This document shows positions 25,424 to 34,243 of a DNA stretch of 64,000 nucleotides, in pieces. The translations under genes and the position numbers were made by a program. The stretch is from the NCBI RefSeq assembly GCF_005877055.1, contig NZ_CP039424.1, forward strand, positions 248,001 to 312,000, written 5' to 3'. Numbering within the stretch: the first letter of the stretch is position 1; every line of letters begins with the position of its first letter. This DNA is from Citricoccus sp. SGAir0253. GTDB lineage: Bacteria; Actinomycetota; Actinomycetes; Actinomycetales; Micrococcaceae. Below the pieces are notes generated by a model. It was not told the DNA's origin. It did no database searches and worked only from the letters and a program-made list of their open reading frames with translations.

Positions 25424-26232
25424 GGCCGGGACCGGCCGGCATCGGGACCGCCGGGGCCTCCGTGACGGACCTGGACCTGGCGCGCGTGGCGGACGTGGTG
25501 GCCGCCGTGCGCGCCGCCGGCCCGCTGGTGCACTGCATCACCGCGACCGTGTCCATGGGCATCGTCGCGGACGGGCTGCTGGCCGCCGGCGCCCGGCCGA
25601 TGATGACCGAGACCCTCGCCGAGGCCCCCACCGTGACCACGGCGGCCGAGGCCTTGTCCGTCAACCTCGGCACGCTCAGCATGGATGCCATGGACGGCAT
25701 CCCCGCCACCGTGGCCGCCGCCGTGCGGGACGGCCGCCCGTGGGTGCTCGACCCCACCGCGATCGGCCGGGCCCCCGTGCGCACCCCGCTGGCCCGGGAG
25801 CTGCTGGGCTCGCGCCCGGCGGTCGTGCGCGGCAACGCCTCCGAGGTGCTGGCCCTCGTCGGCGCGGGGACCGGCGGCCGCGGCGCGGACTCGGTGGCCA
25901 CCCCGGAGAGCGCCGAGGACGCCGCCGCGCGGGTCGCGCGGGCCACCGGCGGGGCCGTCGCCGTCTCCGGCGCGGTGGACCTGGTGCTCGACGCCGGCCG
26001 CCAGGCGCGCGTGGCGCGCGGCACCGCGCTGCTCACCCGGGTGACCGGCACCGGCTGCCTGCTCGGCGCCCTCACCGCGGCGTGCACCGCGGTGGAGACC
26101 GACCCGTTCCGGGCCGCGCTCGCCGCGACCACGTGGCTGGACCTGGCCGGGGAGCGCGCCGCCGGGCGGGCCGCGGGGCCGGGGTCCTTCCGCCTGCACC
26201 TGCTGGACGCGCTCGACGAGGTGGGACGATGA
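25420..26232 (+). CDS. thiM: Hydroxyethylthiazole kinase ThiM
   Basis: 270 residues, ribokinase-like fold. Seen: PLVHCITATVSMGIVADGLL (ThiM N-terminal signature with the usual N replaced by S in the VSM position), VLDPTAIGRAPVRT, VRGNASEVLAL and TGTGCLLGALTAAC with the catalytic Cys/Gly region. Phosphorylates thiazole alcohol to THZ-P for coupling with HMP-PP by the next gene product. ATGA overlaps on both sides. Confidence 0.93.
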   Translation: MRPGPAGIGTAGASVTDLDLARVADVVAAVRAAGPLVHCITATVSMGIVADGLLAAGARPMMTETLAEAPTVTTAAEALSVNLGTLSMDAMDGIPATVAAAVRDGRPWVLDPTAIGRAPVRTPLARELLGSRPAVVRGNASEVLALVGAGTGGRGADSVATPESAEDAAARVARATGGAVAVSGAVDLVLDAGRQARVARGTALLTRVTGTGCLLGALTAACTAVETDPFRAALAATTWLDLAGERAAGRAAGPGSFRLHLLDALDEVGR

Positions 26233-26972
26233 CCGGGATGACGGGGACGGCCGGGCTTGGGGCAGCAGCCGGACATCCCGGCCCGCGGGTGACGAGGCCG
26301 GGCCGGCACGGCGCTCCGGGCGGGGCCGGCCACGGCCCCCTGGACCTGCGCTGCTACCTGATCACCTCGGGGACCGGTCGGCACACCGTGAACGTGGCGG
26401 CCGCCGCGGCGGCCGCCGGGGCCGGCGTCGTGCAGGTCCGGGCCAAGGACGCCACCGCCGCCGGGCTTCTCGAGCTGACCCTCGCCGTCGCCGAGGCCGT
26501 CCACGAGGCCCGGCACGCCACCCGGGTGCTGGTGGACGACCGGGCGGACGTCGCCTTCGCCGCGCGCCGGCGCGGCGCCGAGGTCCACGGGGTCCACCTG
26601 GGCCAGTCCGACCTGCCCGTGGCCGACGCCCGGGCGATGCTCGGCCCGGCCGCGATCATCGGCCTGACCACCGGCACGGCCGAGCTCGTCCGGGGCGCGG
26701 AGGCGCAGCGCGAGCTGCTGGACTACATCGGCGCCGGGCCGTTCCGCCCGACCCCCACCAAGGACTCCGGCCGCGAGCCGCTCGGCGTGGACGGCTACCC
26801 GCCGCTGGTCGCCGCGACCTCCCTGCCGATCGTGGCCATCGGCAGCGTCGAGCCGGCGGACGTGCCGGCGTTGGCGGGGACCGGGGTGGCCGGCGTCGCG
26901 CTCGTGCGCGGGATCATGGACGCGCCGGACCCCGGCGCCGTGGTGCACGAGGTGCTCGCCGGCTTCCGCTGA
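26229..26972 (+). CDS. thiE: Thiamine-phosphate synthase ThiE
   Basis: 247 residues, TIM barrel. Motifs: VVQVRAKDATAAGLLE, VLVDDRADVAFAAR, GVHLGQSDLPVADAR, TTGTAELVRGAE, GPFRPTPTKDSG and VAIGSVEPADV. Joins HMP-PP and THZ-P to form thiamin phosphate. The first ~35 residues are a Gly/Pro/Arg-rich extension. With ThiD-TenA and ThiM the operon covers salvage but not de novo synthesis (no thiC, thiG or thiS here). Last gene before the organophosphate operon. Confidence 0.93.
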   Translation: MTGMTGTAGLGAAAGHPGPRVTRPGRHGAPGGAGHGPLDLRCYLITSGTGRHTVNVAAAAAAAGAGVVQVRAKDATAAGLLELTLAVAEAVHEARHATRVLVDDRADVAFAARRRGAEVHGVHLGQSDLPVADARAMLGPAAIIGLTTGTAELVRGAEAQRELLDYIGAGPFRPTPTKDSGREPLGVDGYPPLVAATSLPIVAIGSVEPADVPALAGTGVAGVALVRGIMDAPDPGAVVHEVLAGFR

Positions 26973-27060
26973 CGCTTCCCCTTGGTGGGGCCGGATGCCG
27001 GCCATGCCGGAGGTGAGCCCGGCGCGCCGGATCGGGAATGCCACCGCGGGGCAGCGGTGG

Positions 27061-27072
27061 GAGAGCGCTCTC
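27061..27072. promoter_or_regulatory. LacI-family operator O1
   Basis: GAGAGCGCTCTC, a perfect 12-bp palindrome with the central CG-containing core of LacI/GalR operators. It shares its core with the site at 27161-27180. Confidence 0.75.
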
Positions 27073-27089
27073 GCGCATCATCGGATCTC

Positions 27090-27095
27090 TTGACC
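27090..27095 (+). promoter_or_regulatory. Candidate -35 of the organophosphate operon
   Basis: TTGACC between the two LacI operators. No clean -10 at 16-18 bases, so the exact promoter is uncertain. Confidence 0.35.
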
Positions 27096-27160
27096 TGATG
27101 TTTACCCCTCATTCAGCGCGGAACTGAAGGTAGTTCATGCGACAAGCCGACTCTTGGATG

Positions 27161-27180
27161 AGGGGAGAGCGCTCTCCCCT
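27161..27180. promoter_or_regulatory. LacI-family operator O2, perfect 20-bp palindrome
   Basis: AGGGGAGAGCGCTCTCCCCT. Its centre is 104 bases from that of O1 (close to ten helical turns), which would allow a looped repression complex over the promoter. The LacI protein encoded at 32217 is the obvious ligand. Confidence 0.8.
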
Positions 27181-27254
27181 CCATTCGTTCCACCGGTCCG
27201 TCCTGGTCCCAGGACGCCGAGTCCCCGCCGTCACTCCCACGAAAGAGGCCCGCC

Positions 27255-28337
27255 GTGCGCCACCCCCTCCGTGTCCTCGCCGCCACCGCGGCAGTATCCC
27301 TCCTCCTGACCGGTTGCGGTGCGTCCGGCGCCCAGTCCGGGGACAAGGCGTCCGCCGGTGGGTCCGCCGCCTCCGGCGAACCGTTGGTCGTCTACACCAA
27401 CTCCAACGCGGACGGCCGGGCCGAGTGGCTGACCGAGAAGGCCGCCGAGGCCGGGATCCCCGTGGAGATCGTCGGCCAGGGCGGCGGGGACACCACCAAC
27501 AAGATCCTCGCCGAGGCCGGCAACCCCGTGGCGGACGTGGTCTTCGGGCTGAACCACATGTACTTCTCCCAGCTGGTGCAGGCCGGAACGATCGAGCCCT
27601 ACACCCCCGAGTGGTCCGATGAGGTGGCCCCGGAGCTGGGCGATCCGTCCGGGGAGGGCAATTTCTGGCCCATCGTCCAGCAGGGCATCGTCCTGGCCTA
27701 CGACCGCGAGGCCTACACCCCCGAGGAGGCCCCCCAGGACTGGACGGACCTCTGGAGCGAGGAGCGCTTCCACGAGCGCTACGAGTCCGTGACCGGCCTC
27801 GGCGGTGCCACCACGCAGCTGGTGTTCGCCGGCATCCTGGACCGGTACCAGGACCCCAGCGGTGAGCTGGGGGTGTCCGCCGAGGGCTGGAAGCAGATCG
27901 AGGCCTACTTCGAGCACGGCAACCCGTCCGTGCCGGACACGGACCTGTACCTGCGCATGGCCGAGGACGAGGTGGACATGGGCCAGATGTGGACCTCCGG
28001 CATCCCCTCCCGTGAGGAGGAGTACGGCGTCGACACGGAGATCGTCCAGCCCGAGGTGGGCGTCCCGTTCGCCGTGGAGCAGGTCGCGCTCGTCAAGGGC
28101 ACTGACCAGGCCGAGCGGGCCCAAGAGTTCATCGACTGGTTCGGCAGTGCCGAGACGCAGGCGGCGTGGTCCGCCGAGTTCGACTCGATGCCCGCCAACG
28201 AGGGCGCCATCGCCGAGGCCGATCCGGAGATCGTGGAGTTCCACGAGTCCCTCGACCAGCAGGACATCGACTGGGACTTCGTCTCCGAGAACGTCACCGC
28301 CTGGATCGAGAAGGTCGAGCTCGAGTACGTCCAGTGA
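27255..28337 (+). CDS. ABC transporter substrate-binding lipoprotein (Fe3+/hexose-phosphate type)
   Basis: 360 residues. Lipoprotein signal with lipobox LLTGC, then a class D/FbpA-type periplasmic-binding fold: PLVVYTNSNADGRAEWLTEK, GQGGGDTTNKILAEAGNPVA, ADVVFGLNHMYFSQLVQAG, LGDPSGEGNFWPIVQ. This group includes iron, thiamin, 2-aminoethylphosphonate and hexose-phosphate (AfuA) binders. Tyr pairs typical of iron binding are not evident, and the operon encodes phosphodiesterases, so a phosphorylated organic ligand such as a glycerophosphodiester is likelier than Fe3+ (inference). GTG 27255 after AAAGAGG. Confidence 0.88.
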   Translation: MRHPLRVLAATAAVSLLLTGCGASGAQSGDKASAGGSAASGEPLVVYTNSNADGRAEWLTEKAAEAGIPVEIVGQGGGDTTNKILAEAGNPVADVVFGLNHMYFSQLVQAGTIEPYTPEWSDEVAPELGDPSGEGNFWPIVQQGIVLAYDREAYTPEEAPQDWTDLWSEERFHERYESVTGLGGATTQLVFAGILDRYQDPSGELGVSAEGWKQIEAYFEHGNPSVPDTDLYLRMAEDEVDMGQMWTSGIPSREEEYGVDTEIVQPEVGVPFAVEQVALVKGTDQAERAQEFIDWFGSAETQAAWSAEFDSMPANEGAIAEADPEIVEFHESLDQQDIDWDFVSENVTAWIEKVELEYVQ

Positions 28338-28403
28338 CCGGCGGGGGCGGGGGTGCCGACGGCTCCCCCGCCCCGGCCCCGATGTGCTCCTGAGGAGGAC
28401 CAC

Positions 28404-29489
28404 ATGATCCGCTTCGATGATGTCGAGGTGCGCTACGGCGACACCGTGGCCATCCCGCGCCTGGACCTCGAGGTCCGCGAGGGAGAGTTCTTCACCCTGC
28501 TCGGCCCGTCCGGCTGCGGCAAGACGACCGCGCTGCGCACCCTCGCAGGCTTCGTCCACCCCTCGGCGGGCCGGGTGTTCGTGGACGGCCGGGACGTCAC
28601 CCGGTTGCCGAGCGACAAGCGCGAAGTCGGCATGGTGTTCCAGAACTACGCGCTCTTCCCGTCCATGAGCGTGCGGGAGAACATCGCCTTCGGGCTCAAG
28701 GTCCGCCGGGAGTCCCGCGCGGAGCGGGAGCGGCTGGTGGCGGACATCGCCCGCCGGGTGGACCTCGCCGAGGCCCACCTGGACCGGAACGTGGCCGAGC
28801 TCTCCGGCGGCCAGCAGCAGCGCGTGGCGATCGCCCGGGCGCTGGTGCTGCAGCCCAAGATCCTCCTCCTGGACGAGCCACTGTCCAACCTGGACGCCAA
28901 GCTGCGCCAGCAACTGCGCCACCAGCTCAAGGAACTCCAGGCCGAGGTGGGCATCACCACCGTGTACGTCACGCACGACCAGGACGAGGCCCTGACGATG
29001 TCGGACCGCATCGCCGTCTTCAACGCCGGGCGCGTGGAGCAGGTCGGGACCCCGCAGGAGGTCTACGACCGCTCCGCCACCGAGTTCGTCTGCACCTTCC
29101 TCGGGGACGCCTCGCGGCTCACCCCCGCCCTCCTCACCGCCCTCGACGCCCGGCACCCGGGGCTCGATCCCCGCCGGACCGCCTACGCCCGGCTCGAGAA
29201 GGTCGCCCTGGTGGCGCCGGGCAGCAGCGCCCCGGCCGGGACCTGCACCGTCGAGGGCGTCGTGTCCTCGGCCAGCTACCACGGCCTGCACACCACCTAC
29301 GCGGTCGAGTCCCACGGGGCGCTCGTGCGGGTGCTGTTCCGGGAGGACGGCCGGCCGCGCCCGGCGGTGGGGGAGCGCGTCACCCTGGCCGTGGATCCCT
29401 CCCACGTCCTGCAGTACGGGGACGACGACAGCGCTTCCGATGCCGTCCCGGACCCGGCGACGGTGGCTGCCCCGGCGGTGGGGGCATGA
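28404..29489 (+). CDS. ABC transporter ATP-binding protein
   Basis: 361 residues. Walker A GPSGCGKTTALR, Q-loop FQNYALFPSMSV, signature LSGGQQQRVAIARAL, Walker B ILLLDEPLSNLDAK, H-loop VTHDQDEALTMSD, followed by a C-terminal TOBE-like beta domain (~260-345). Standard energising subunit of an importer for small solutes. SD TGAGGAGG before ATG 28404. Its stop overlaps the permease ATG (ATGA). Confidence 0.93.
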   Translation: MIRFDDVEVRYGDTVAIPRLDLEVREGEFFTLLGPSGCGKTTALRTLAGFVHPSAGRVFVDGRDVTRLPSDKREVGMVFQNYALFPSMSVRENIAFGLKVRRESRAERERLVADIARRVDLAEAHLDRNVAELSGGQQQRVAIARALVLQPKILLLDEPLSNLDAKLRQQLRHQLKELQAEVGITTVYVTHDQDEALTMSDRIAVFNAGRVEQVGTPQEVYDRSATEFVCTFLGDASRLTPALLTALDARHPGLDPRRTAYARLEKVALVAPGSSAPAGTCTVEGVVSSASYHGLHTTYAVESHGALVRVLFREDGRPRPAVGERVTLAVDPSHVLQYGDDDSASDAVPDPATVAAPAVGA

Positions 29490-31348
29490 CGTCCACGCCG
29501 GTGCGCCGGATGCTCCGCTCGCCGTTCGTGCTCATCACCGTCGCGGTCCTGACGTGGTTCATCGTGGCGTTCCTGGTCTGGCCGAACGCGAACCTGCTCG
29601 TCGAGACCTTCTTCCCGGACGGGCAGTACTCGAACCGCGCCGTGGAGAAGCTGCTGTCCTCGGAACGGGCCATGCGGTCTCTGGCCAACAGCTTCCTGCT
29701 CGCCGTCGCGCTGTCGGTGACCACGAACGTCGTCGGGGTCTTCATCGTCCTGGTGACCCAGTACTTCCGCATCCGCGGGGCGCGCATCCTCTGGTGCGGC
29801 TACGCCACCACCTTCATCTACGGAGGCATCGTCCTCGCGGCCGGGTACAAGTTCATCTACGGGGAGGACGGCATCGTCACCGGGCTGCTGCTGTGGCTCG
29901 TCCCCGGCCTGGACCCAGGATGGTTCACCGGGTTCTGGGCGGTGCTGTTCACCATGACGTTCGCCACGACCACCAACCACATGCTGTTCCTCTCGTCCTC
30001 CCTGGTCGCGGTGGACCACCAGACGATCGAGGCGGCACGCAACATGGGAGCCGGGAACTGGACCATCCTGCGCCGGATCGTGCTGCCCATGCTCCGGCCC
30101 ATGCTCTTCGCCGTGACCATCCTGTCCTTCCTCACCGGGCTCGGGGCGTTGTCCGCACCGCAGGTCCTCGGCGGACGTGAGTTCCAGACCATCGCGCCCA
30201 TGATCCTCACGTTCGCCGGGTCTCCCACCTCCCGGGACCTCGCCGCGCTACTGGCCATCGTGCTGGGCGTCGCCACGATCGTCATGCTCGTGGTCATGAG
30301 CCGGGTGGAGAGGGGCGGGACGTACTTCTCCCTGTCCAAGGTCAGCACGCGGATCCAGAAGCAGCCCATCATCCACCGTGGGGCCAACCTCACCGTCCAC
30401 GTCATTGCGTACGCCCTCTTCGGGGTCTACGTGCTGCCGGTGGTGCTCATCGTGCTGTACTCCTTCGTGGACTCCACGACGATCCAGACGGCCGGACTGT
30501 CCCTGGACAAGATGACCCTGGACAACTACGTCCGGGTGCTCGGGGAGGGTTCCTCGCTGCGGCCCTTCGTGGTCTCCGTCGCCTACAGCGCCGCCGCGGC
30601 GGCGATCGCCGTGGGCGGGCTGCTGTTCGTCGCCCGGATCCTCAGCAAGTACCGCAACTGGCTGACCGCGGCCCTCGAGTACCTCCTGCACATCCCGTGG
30701 ATCCTGCCCGCCGCCATGATCGCCCTGGGACTGATCATGAGCTACGACCATCCCAGCGCGCTCGTGGGCAACGTCGTGCTGACCGGCACCACCGTCATCC
30801 TGCTCATCGCCTTCGTCATCGTGAAGATCCCGTTCACGCTGCGCCTGCTCAAGGCGGCGTTCTCCTCGGTGAACTCCACCCTGGAGGAGGCGGCGACCCT
30901 GATGGGGGCCCGGAGCCTCTACACGTTCCGGCGCATCCTCCTCCCCGCGGTCCTGCCGCCGGCCGCCGCGGTGTTCGCGCTGAACTTCAACTCCCTGCTG
31001 GACGACTACGACACGGCGGTGTTCCTGGCCCACCCCCTGTTCCAGCCCCTGGGCCTGGTCATCAAGGCCAACACCGAGGGCTCGGTGAGCCTGGACGCGC
31101 GGGCCAACACGTTCGTCTACGCCGTGCTGCTCATGGTCATCACGGGCCTGACGATGTACCTGGTCTACGGCCGGGCCGCGCGCCGCCGGCCGCGCCGCTC
31201 CGCCGCCTCCGGGCCGCCGTCGGGCCTGCCGTCCGGGGCGCTGGACGGCGGTGCACCGGCGGCGTCCACGACCGGGACCGTGGGTGGCGTCCCGGCGGCG
31301 ACCGCACCCGTCGGCGATGCCGGCGCGCACGGGACGGTGGTGCGGTGA
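29486..31348 (+). CDS. ABC transporter permease, two fused domains
   Basis: 620 residues, about 12 membrane helices in two MetI-like halves, as in FbpB/AfuB-type permeases. Coupling loops: first half EAARNMGAGNWTILRRIVLP, second half EAATLMGARSLYTFRRILLP. Forms the whole channel with the ATPase at 28404 and the lipoprotein at 27255. The C-terminal tail (residues ~565-620) is Ala/Gly/Pro-rich and cytoplasmic. TGATG junction with the following phosphodiesterase. Confidence 0.92.
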   Translation: MTSTPVRRMLRSPFVLITVAVLTWFIVAFLVWPNANLLVETFFPDGQYSNRAVEKLLSSERAMRSLANSFLLAVALSVTTNVVGVFIVLVTQYFRIRGARILWCGYATTFIYGGIVLAAGYKFIYGEDGIVTGLLLWLVPGLDPGWFTGFWAVLFTMTFATTTNHMLFLSSSLVAVDHQTIEAARNMGAGNWTILRRIVLPMLRPMLFAVTILSFLTGLGALSAPQVLGGREFQTIAPMILTFAGSPTSRDLAALLAIVLGVATIVMLVVMSRVERGGTYFSLSKVSTRIQKQPIIHRGANLTVHVIAYALFGVYVLPVVLIVLYSFVDSTTIQTAGLSLDKMTLDNYVRVLGEGSSLRPFVVSVAYSAAAAAIAVGGLLFVARILSKYRNWLTAALEYLLHIPWILPAAMIALGLIMSYDHPSALVGNVVLTGTTVILLIAFVIVKIPFTLRLLKAAFSSVNSTLEEAATLMGARSLYTFRRILLPAVLPPAAAVFALNFNSLLDDYDTAVFLAHPLFQPLGLVIKANTEGSVSLDARANTFVYAVLLMVITGLTMYLVYGRAARRRPRRSAASGPPSGLPSGALDGGAPAASTTGTVGGVPAATAPVGDAGAHGTVVR

Positions 31349-32220
31349 TGGTCGGACAGGCACGCTTCCGGGACGTCAACACCCGCCTGCGCCGGCGGAT
31401 GGACGAGGTCGGCACCCTCATCGTCGTGCACCGGGGGACCGCGGTGGGCTCGGTGGCCGAGAACACCCCGGCGGCCGTGGCCGCGGCAGTGGCCTCCGGC
31501 GGTGACGTGGTGGAGATCGACGTCGTCCGCTCCACCGACGGGGAGTTCTTCGCCTTCCACGACGGCGAGGAGCCCCGGCTGCTCGGCACCGAGGCCGACT
31601 TGAGGACGCTCACCGCCGCCGAGATCCGGGTACAGCGCCACGTCCACGTGGACCGTCCCGGCCGGCCCAGCCGCGTTGCGGGGTTGCGAGGGCTGCTGAC
31701 CGGCATGCCCCCCGGCACGCTGGTCAACCTCGACCGCTCCTGGGACTGGTGGGAGGCCCTGTTGCCGGAACTGGACCGACTGGGGATGGCAGGCCAGTTG
31801 CTGCTCAAGTGCCGCGCCGAGGACGGGGACCGGGTGGCGGTCCTCCGGGATCACGGGGTGAAGTACCCGTTCCTGCCCATCTGCACCACGGTCGACCAGG
31901 CCTTCGCCCACCTCGACGACCCGGACCTGAACACGGTGGGCGTCGAGCTGCTGACCCGGGACCCCGCCGGTCCCTTCCTGCAGGACGGTGTCGTCGCGGA
32001 ACTGCACGCCCGCGGCGTCCTGGTCCTGGTGAACGCCGAGGTGCTCTCCACCGGCGTCGACCTGTTCGCGGGGTACGACGACGAGCGCTCGGTCCTGGGC
32101 GACCCCGGCGAGGGATGGGGGCCACTGTTCGACTTGGGCGTGGACGCGATCCAGACGGACTGGCCCTGGCTGCTGCGCGACTACCGCTCGTCCCGGCGGC
32201 GGGCGATGGTGGAGGCATGA
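31348..32220 (+). CDS. Glycerophosphodiester phosphodiesterase family protein (cytoplasmic)
   Basis: 290 residues, GDPD TIM barrel: VVHRGTAVGSVAENTPAA (HR and ENT), GGDVVEIDVVRSTDGE (ExD metal site), FAFHDGEEP (catalytic His) and a C-terminal VDAIQTDWPWLL. Hydrolyses glycerophosphodiesters to glycerol-3-phosphate and an alcohol, or a related phosphodiester. No signal peptide, so it would act on substrate imported by the upstream ABC system. ATG 31348 overlaps the permease stop; a GTG directly upstream is an alternative. Stop overlaps the LacI start. Confidence 0.88.
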   Translation: MVGQARFRDVNTRLRRRMDEVGTLIVVHRGTAVGSVAENTPAAVAAAVASGGDVVEIDVVRSTDGEFFAFHDGEEPRLLGTEADLRTLTAAEIRVQRHVHVDRPGRPSRVAGLRGLLTGMPPGTLVNLDRSWDWWEALLPELDRLGMAGQLLLKCRAEDGDRVAVLRDHGVKYPFLPICTTVDQAFAHLDDPDLNTVGVELLTRDPAGPFLQDGVVAELHARGVLVLVNAEVLSTGVDLFAGYDDERSVLGDPGEGWGPLFDLGVDAIQTDWPWLLRDYRSSRRRAMVEA

Positions 32221-33260
32221 GCGAGGCAGGCGGCCGGACCGGCCACGAGGTGCTGACCATGGACGACGTCGCCCGGGCCTCCGGGGTCTCCCGCGCATCG
32301 GTCTCCCGCGTGCTCCTGGGCCAGAAGAAGGTCTCCGAGGAGACCCGCCGCAAGGTGCTGGCCGCGGCCGAAGAGTTGGGCTACGTCCCCAACGTGCTGG
32401 CCTCCGGTCTGGCCTCGCGAGGGACCTCGACGCTCGGCCTGCTCCTGCGCGACGCCGCGAATCCTGCCTACGGACTGCTCTTCACCGAGCTGCAGAACGC
32501 CGCCCGGGCCGCTGGGCTGACCATCGTGTCCATGACGGTGACCACCGACGACCGCGGCAAGCGCCAGGTGGCCAGCCTGCACCGGCTCATGGGCATGCGC
32601 GTCGCCGGCCTGATCGTGGCGACGGGCGACGTGACCAGCGAGCAGCTCGAGCCCTTTCGGGCGAAGGTCCCCATCATGCGCGCGGGCCGCCCGGAGACCA
32701 CGGACAGCATCCACGCGGTCTCCTACGACGAGGACCACGCCGGCCGGACCCTGGCCGCACACGTCGCGGCCTGCGGGCACCGCTCCGTGGCCGTGCTGGT
32801 CACCGCCGCGGAGCGGTCCTATCCCGAGTACGTCCGGGGTACCGCCATGGCCGCCGAGCTGGCCGCGCGGGGGGTGTCGATCGTGCCGGTGCCCGTCGTG
32901 GGGCCGACCGAGGGGACGGCCGAGGCCGTGGACCTCGTCCGCCGAGGAGCGGTGTCGGCCGTCATGTGCCCCTCGGACCTGCGCCAGCTGGAGCTCCTCC
33001 GTGGCCTGCGGGCCGCAGGACTCTCCGCCCCCGAGGACGTCTCCGTCAGCGGCTGCGACGGGATCCTCCCCGGAGCGGACCTCCTCGGGCTGACGACCTA
33101 CCGCATCCCCGTGGAATCCCTGGCCGCCCGGACGGTGGCCCACATGGCCGGTCTCGTGGCCGCGCCCACCGGTGCCGTCGTCCAGGAACGGCTTCCGGGA
33201 CGCCTCGTCCCGGGCCGCACGGTCGGCCCGCCGCCGCGATCCGCCGCCGGCACACCGTGA
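32217..33260 (+). CDS. LacI family transcriptional regulator
   Basis: 347 residues. N-terminal HTH TMDDVARASGVSRASVSRVL with the hinge region NVLASGLASRGTSTLGLLL, then a periplasmic-binding-like effector domain (YDEDHAGRTLAAHVAACGHR, PEDVSVSGCDG, TTYRIPVESLAART). Encoded within the operon, so it probably represses its own operon through the palindromes at 27061 and 27161; the effector would be an imported organophosphate or its hydrolysis product. ATGA/GTGA overlaps on both sides. Confidence 0.92.
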   Translation: MSEAGGRTGHEVLTMDDVARASGVSRASVSRVLLGQKKVSEETRRKVLAAAEELGYVPNVLASGLASRGTSTLGLLLRDAANPAYGLLFTELQNAARAAGLTIVSMTVTTDDRGKRQVASLHRLMGMRVAGLIVATGDVTSEQLEPFRAKVPIMRAGRPETTDSIHAVSYDEDHAGRTLAAHVAACGHRSVAVLVTAAERSYPEYVRGTAMAAELAARGVSIVPVPVVGPTEGTAEAVDLVRRGAVSAVMCPSDLRQLELLRGLRAAGLSAPEDVSVSGCDGILPGADLLGLTTYRIPVESLAARTVAHMAGLVAAPTGAVVQERLPGRLVPGRTVGPPPRSAAGTP

Positions 33261-34194
33261 GCACCCCCACCTCCTACCCGAAAGCAGGCACCTTGCCCTT
33301 GCGTCCCTCGGAGCACCCGCGGCCCCGGCACTTCCTCGTCCACTTCTCGGACACGCACTTCATGGTCCCCGGGGCCCTCCTCGGCGGCGTCGCCGACGCC
33401 CGGGCTCACCTCTCGCGCCAGCTCGAGCAACTGGAGGCCACCGGAGTGCACCCCGAGGCGCTCCTCTTCACCGGGGACCTCGCCGACCGGGGCGAGCCGG
33501 AGGCCTACCGGAGCCTGCGCGCGGTCGTCGAGCCCGTGGCGGAACGACTGGGGGCAGAGGTGATCTGGGTGATGGGCAACCACGATGACCGCGGCACCCT
33601 GCGGACCGAGTTGCTGGGGGCACGCCCCACCGATGAGGCCCTTGACCATGTCGTCATGCTCGGCGGCCTGCGGGTCGTCGTCCTGGACAGCACCGTGCCG
33701 GGGTACCACCACGGCGAGCTGACCGCCGAACAGCTGCAGTGGCTGCGGGACACCCTCGCCACGCCGGCGCCGGAGGGCACCCTGCTGGCGCTGCACCACC
33801 CCCGGTGCCGTGCGTCCAGGACCTGGCAGTGACCGTCGAGCTCCGCCGACAGACCGAGCTGGCCGCGGTCCTGCGGGGCTCCGACGTCCGGGCCATCCTG
33901 GGCGGACACCTGCACTACTCGACCTCGGCCACCTTCGCCGGCATCCCCGTCTCGGTGTCCTCCGCCAGCTGCTACACCCAGGACCTGCTGACGCCGGGCC
34001 GCGGAACGCGAGGCCGTGACGGGGCGCAGAGCTTCAACCTGGTCCACGTCTACGACCACACCGTGATGCACTCCGTGGTGCCGATGAGCGACCACCCCAC
34101 GGTGGGCCGCCATGTCGGCGCGGCCGAGACCGCCGAACTGCTCGAGGCCGCCGGTCTCGTCATCCCCGAGGCCCTTGCCTCATCCACCACCTAG
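33257..34194 (+). CDS. Metallophosphoesterase, calcineurin-like (frameshift)
   Basis: About 312 residues once repaired. Metal-binding motifs in order: HFSDTHF (DxH), [11 protein letters not shown] (GDxxDR), MGNHDDR (GNHD/E) and, after the shift, GGHLHYST (GHxH). The reading frame changes at the C run 33799-33803: before it LLALHHP, after it [17 protein letters not shown], so one C appears to be missing. This is the cyclic-nucleotide/glycerophosphodiesterase-type branch (3',5'-cAMP phosphodiesterase CpdA-like, GpdQ-like). GTG 33257 overlaps the LacI stop. Cytoplasmic; acts on the imported diester or a cyclic phosphate. Confidence 0.8.
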
Positions 34195-34243
34195 GGCCCT
34201 GCCCCTCCATCACACCGTCAACCAACGATCCGGAGAAGAACCC

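Noticed and set aside
27255-31348. Ferric iron ABC uptake system
   Set aside because: Not excluded, but phosphodiesterases and a LacI regulator in the same operon fit an organophosphate substrate better than iron.
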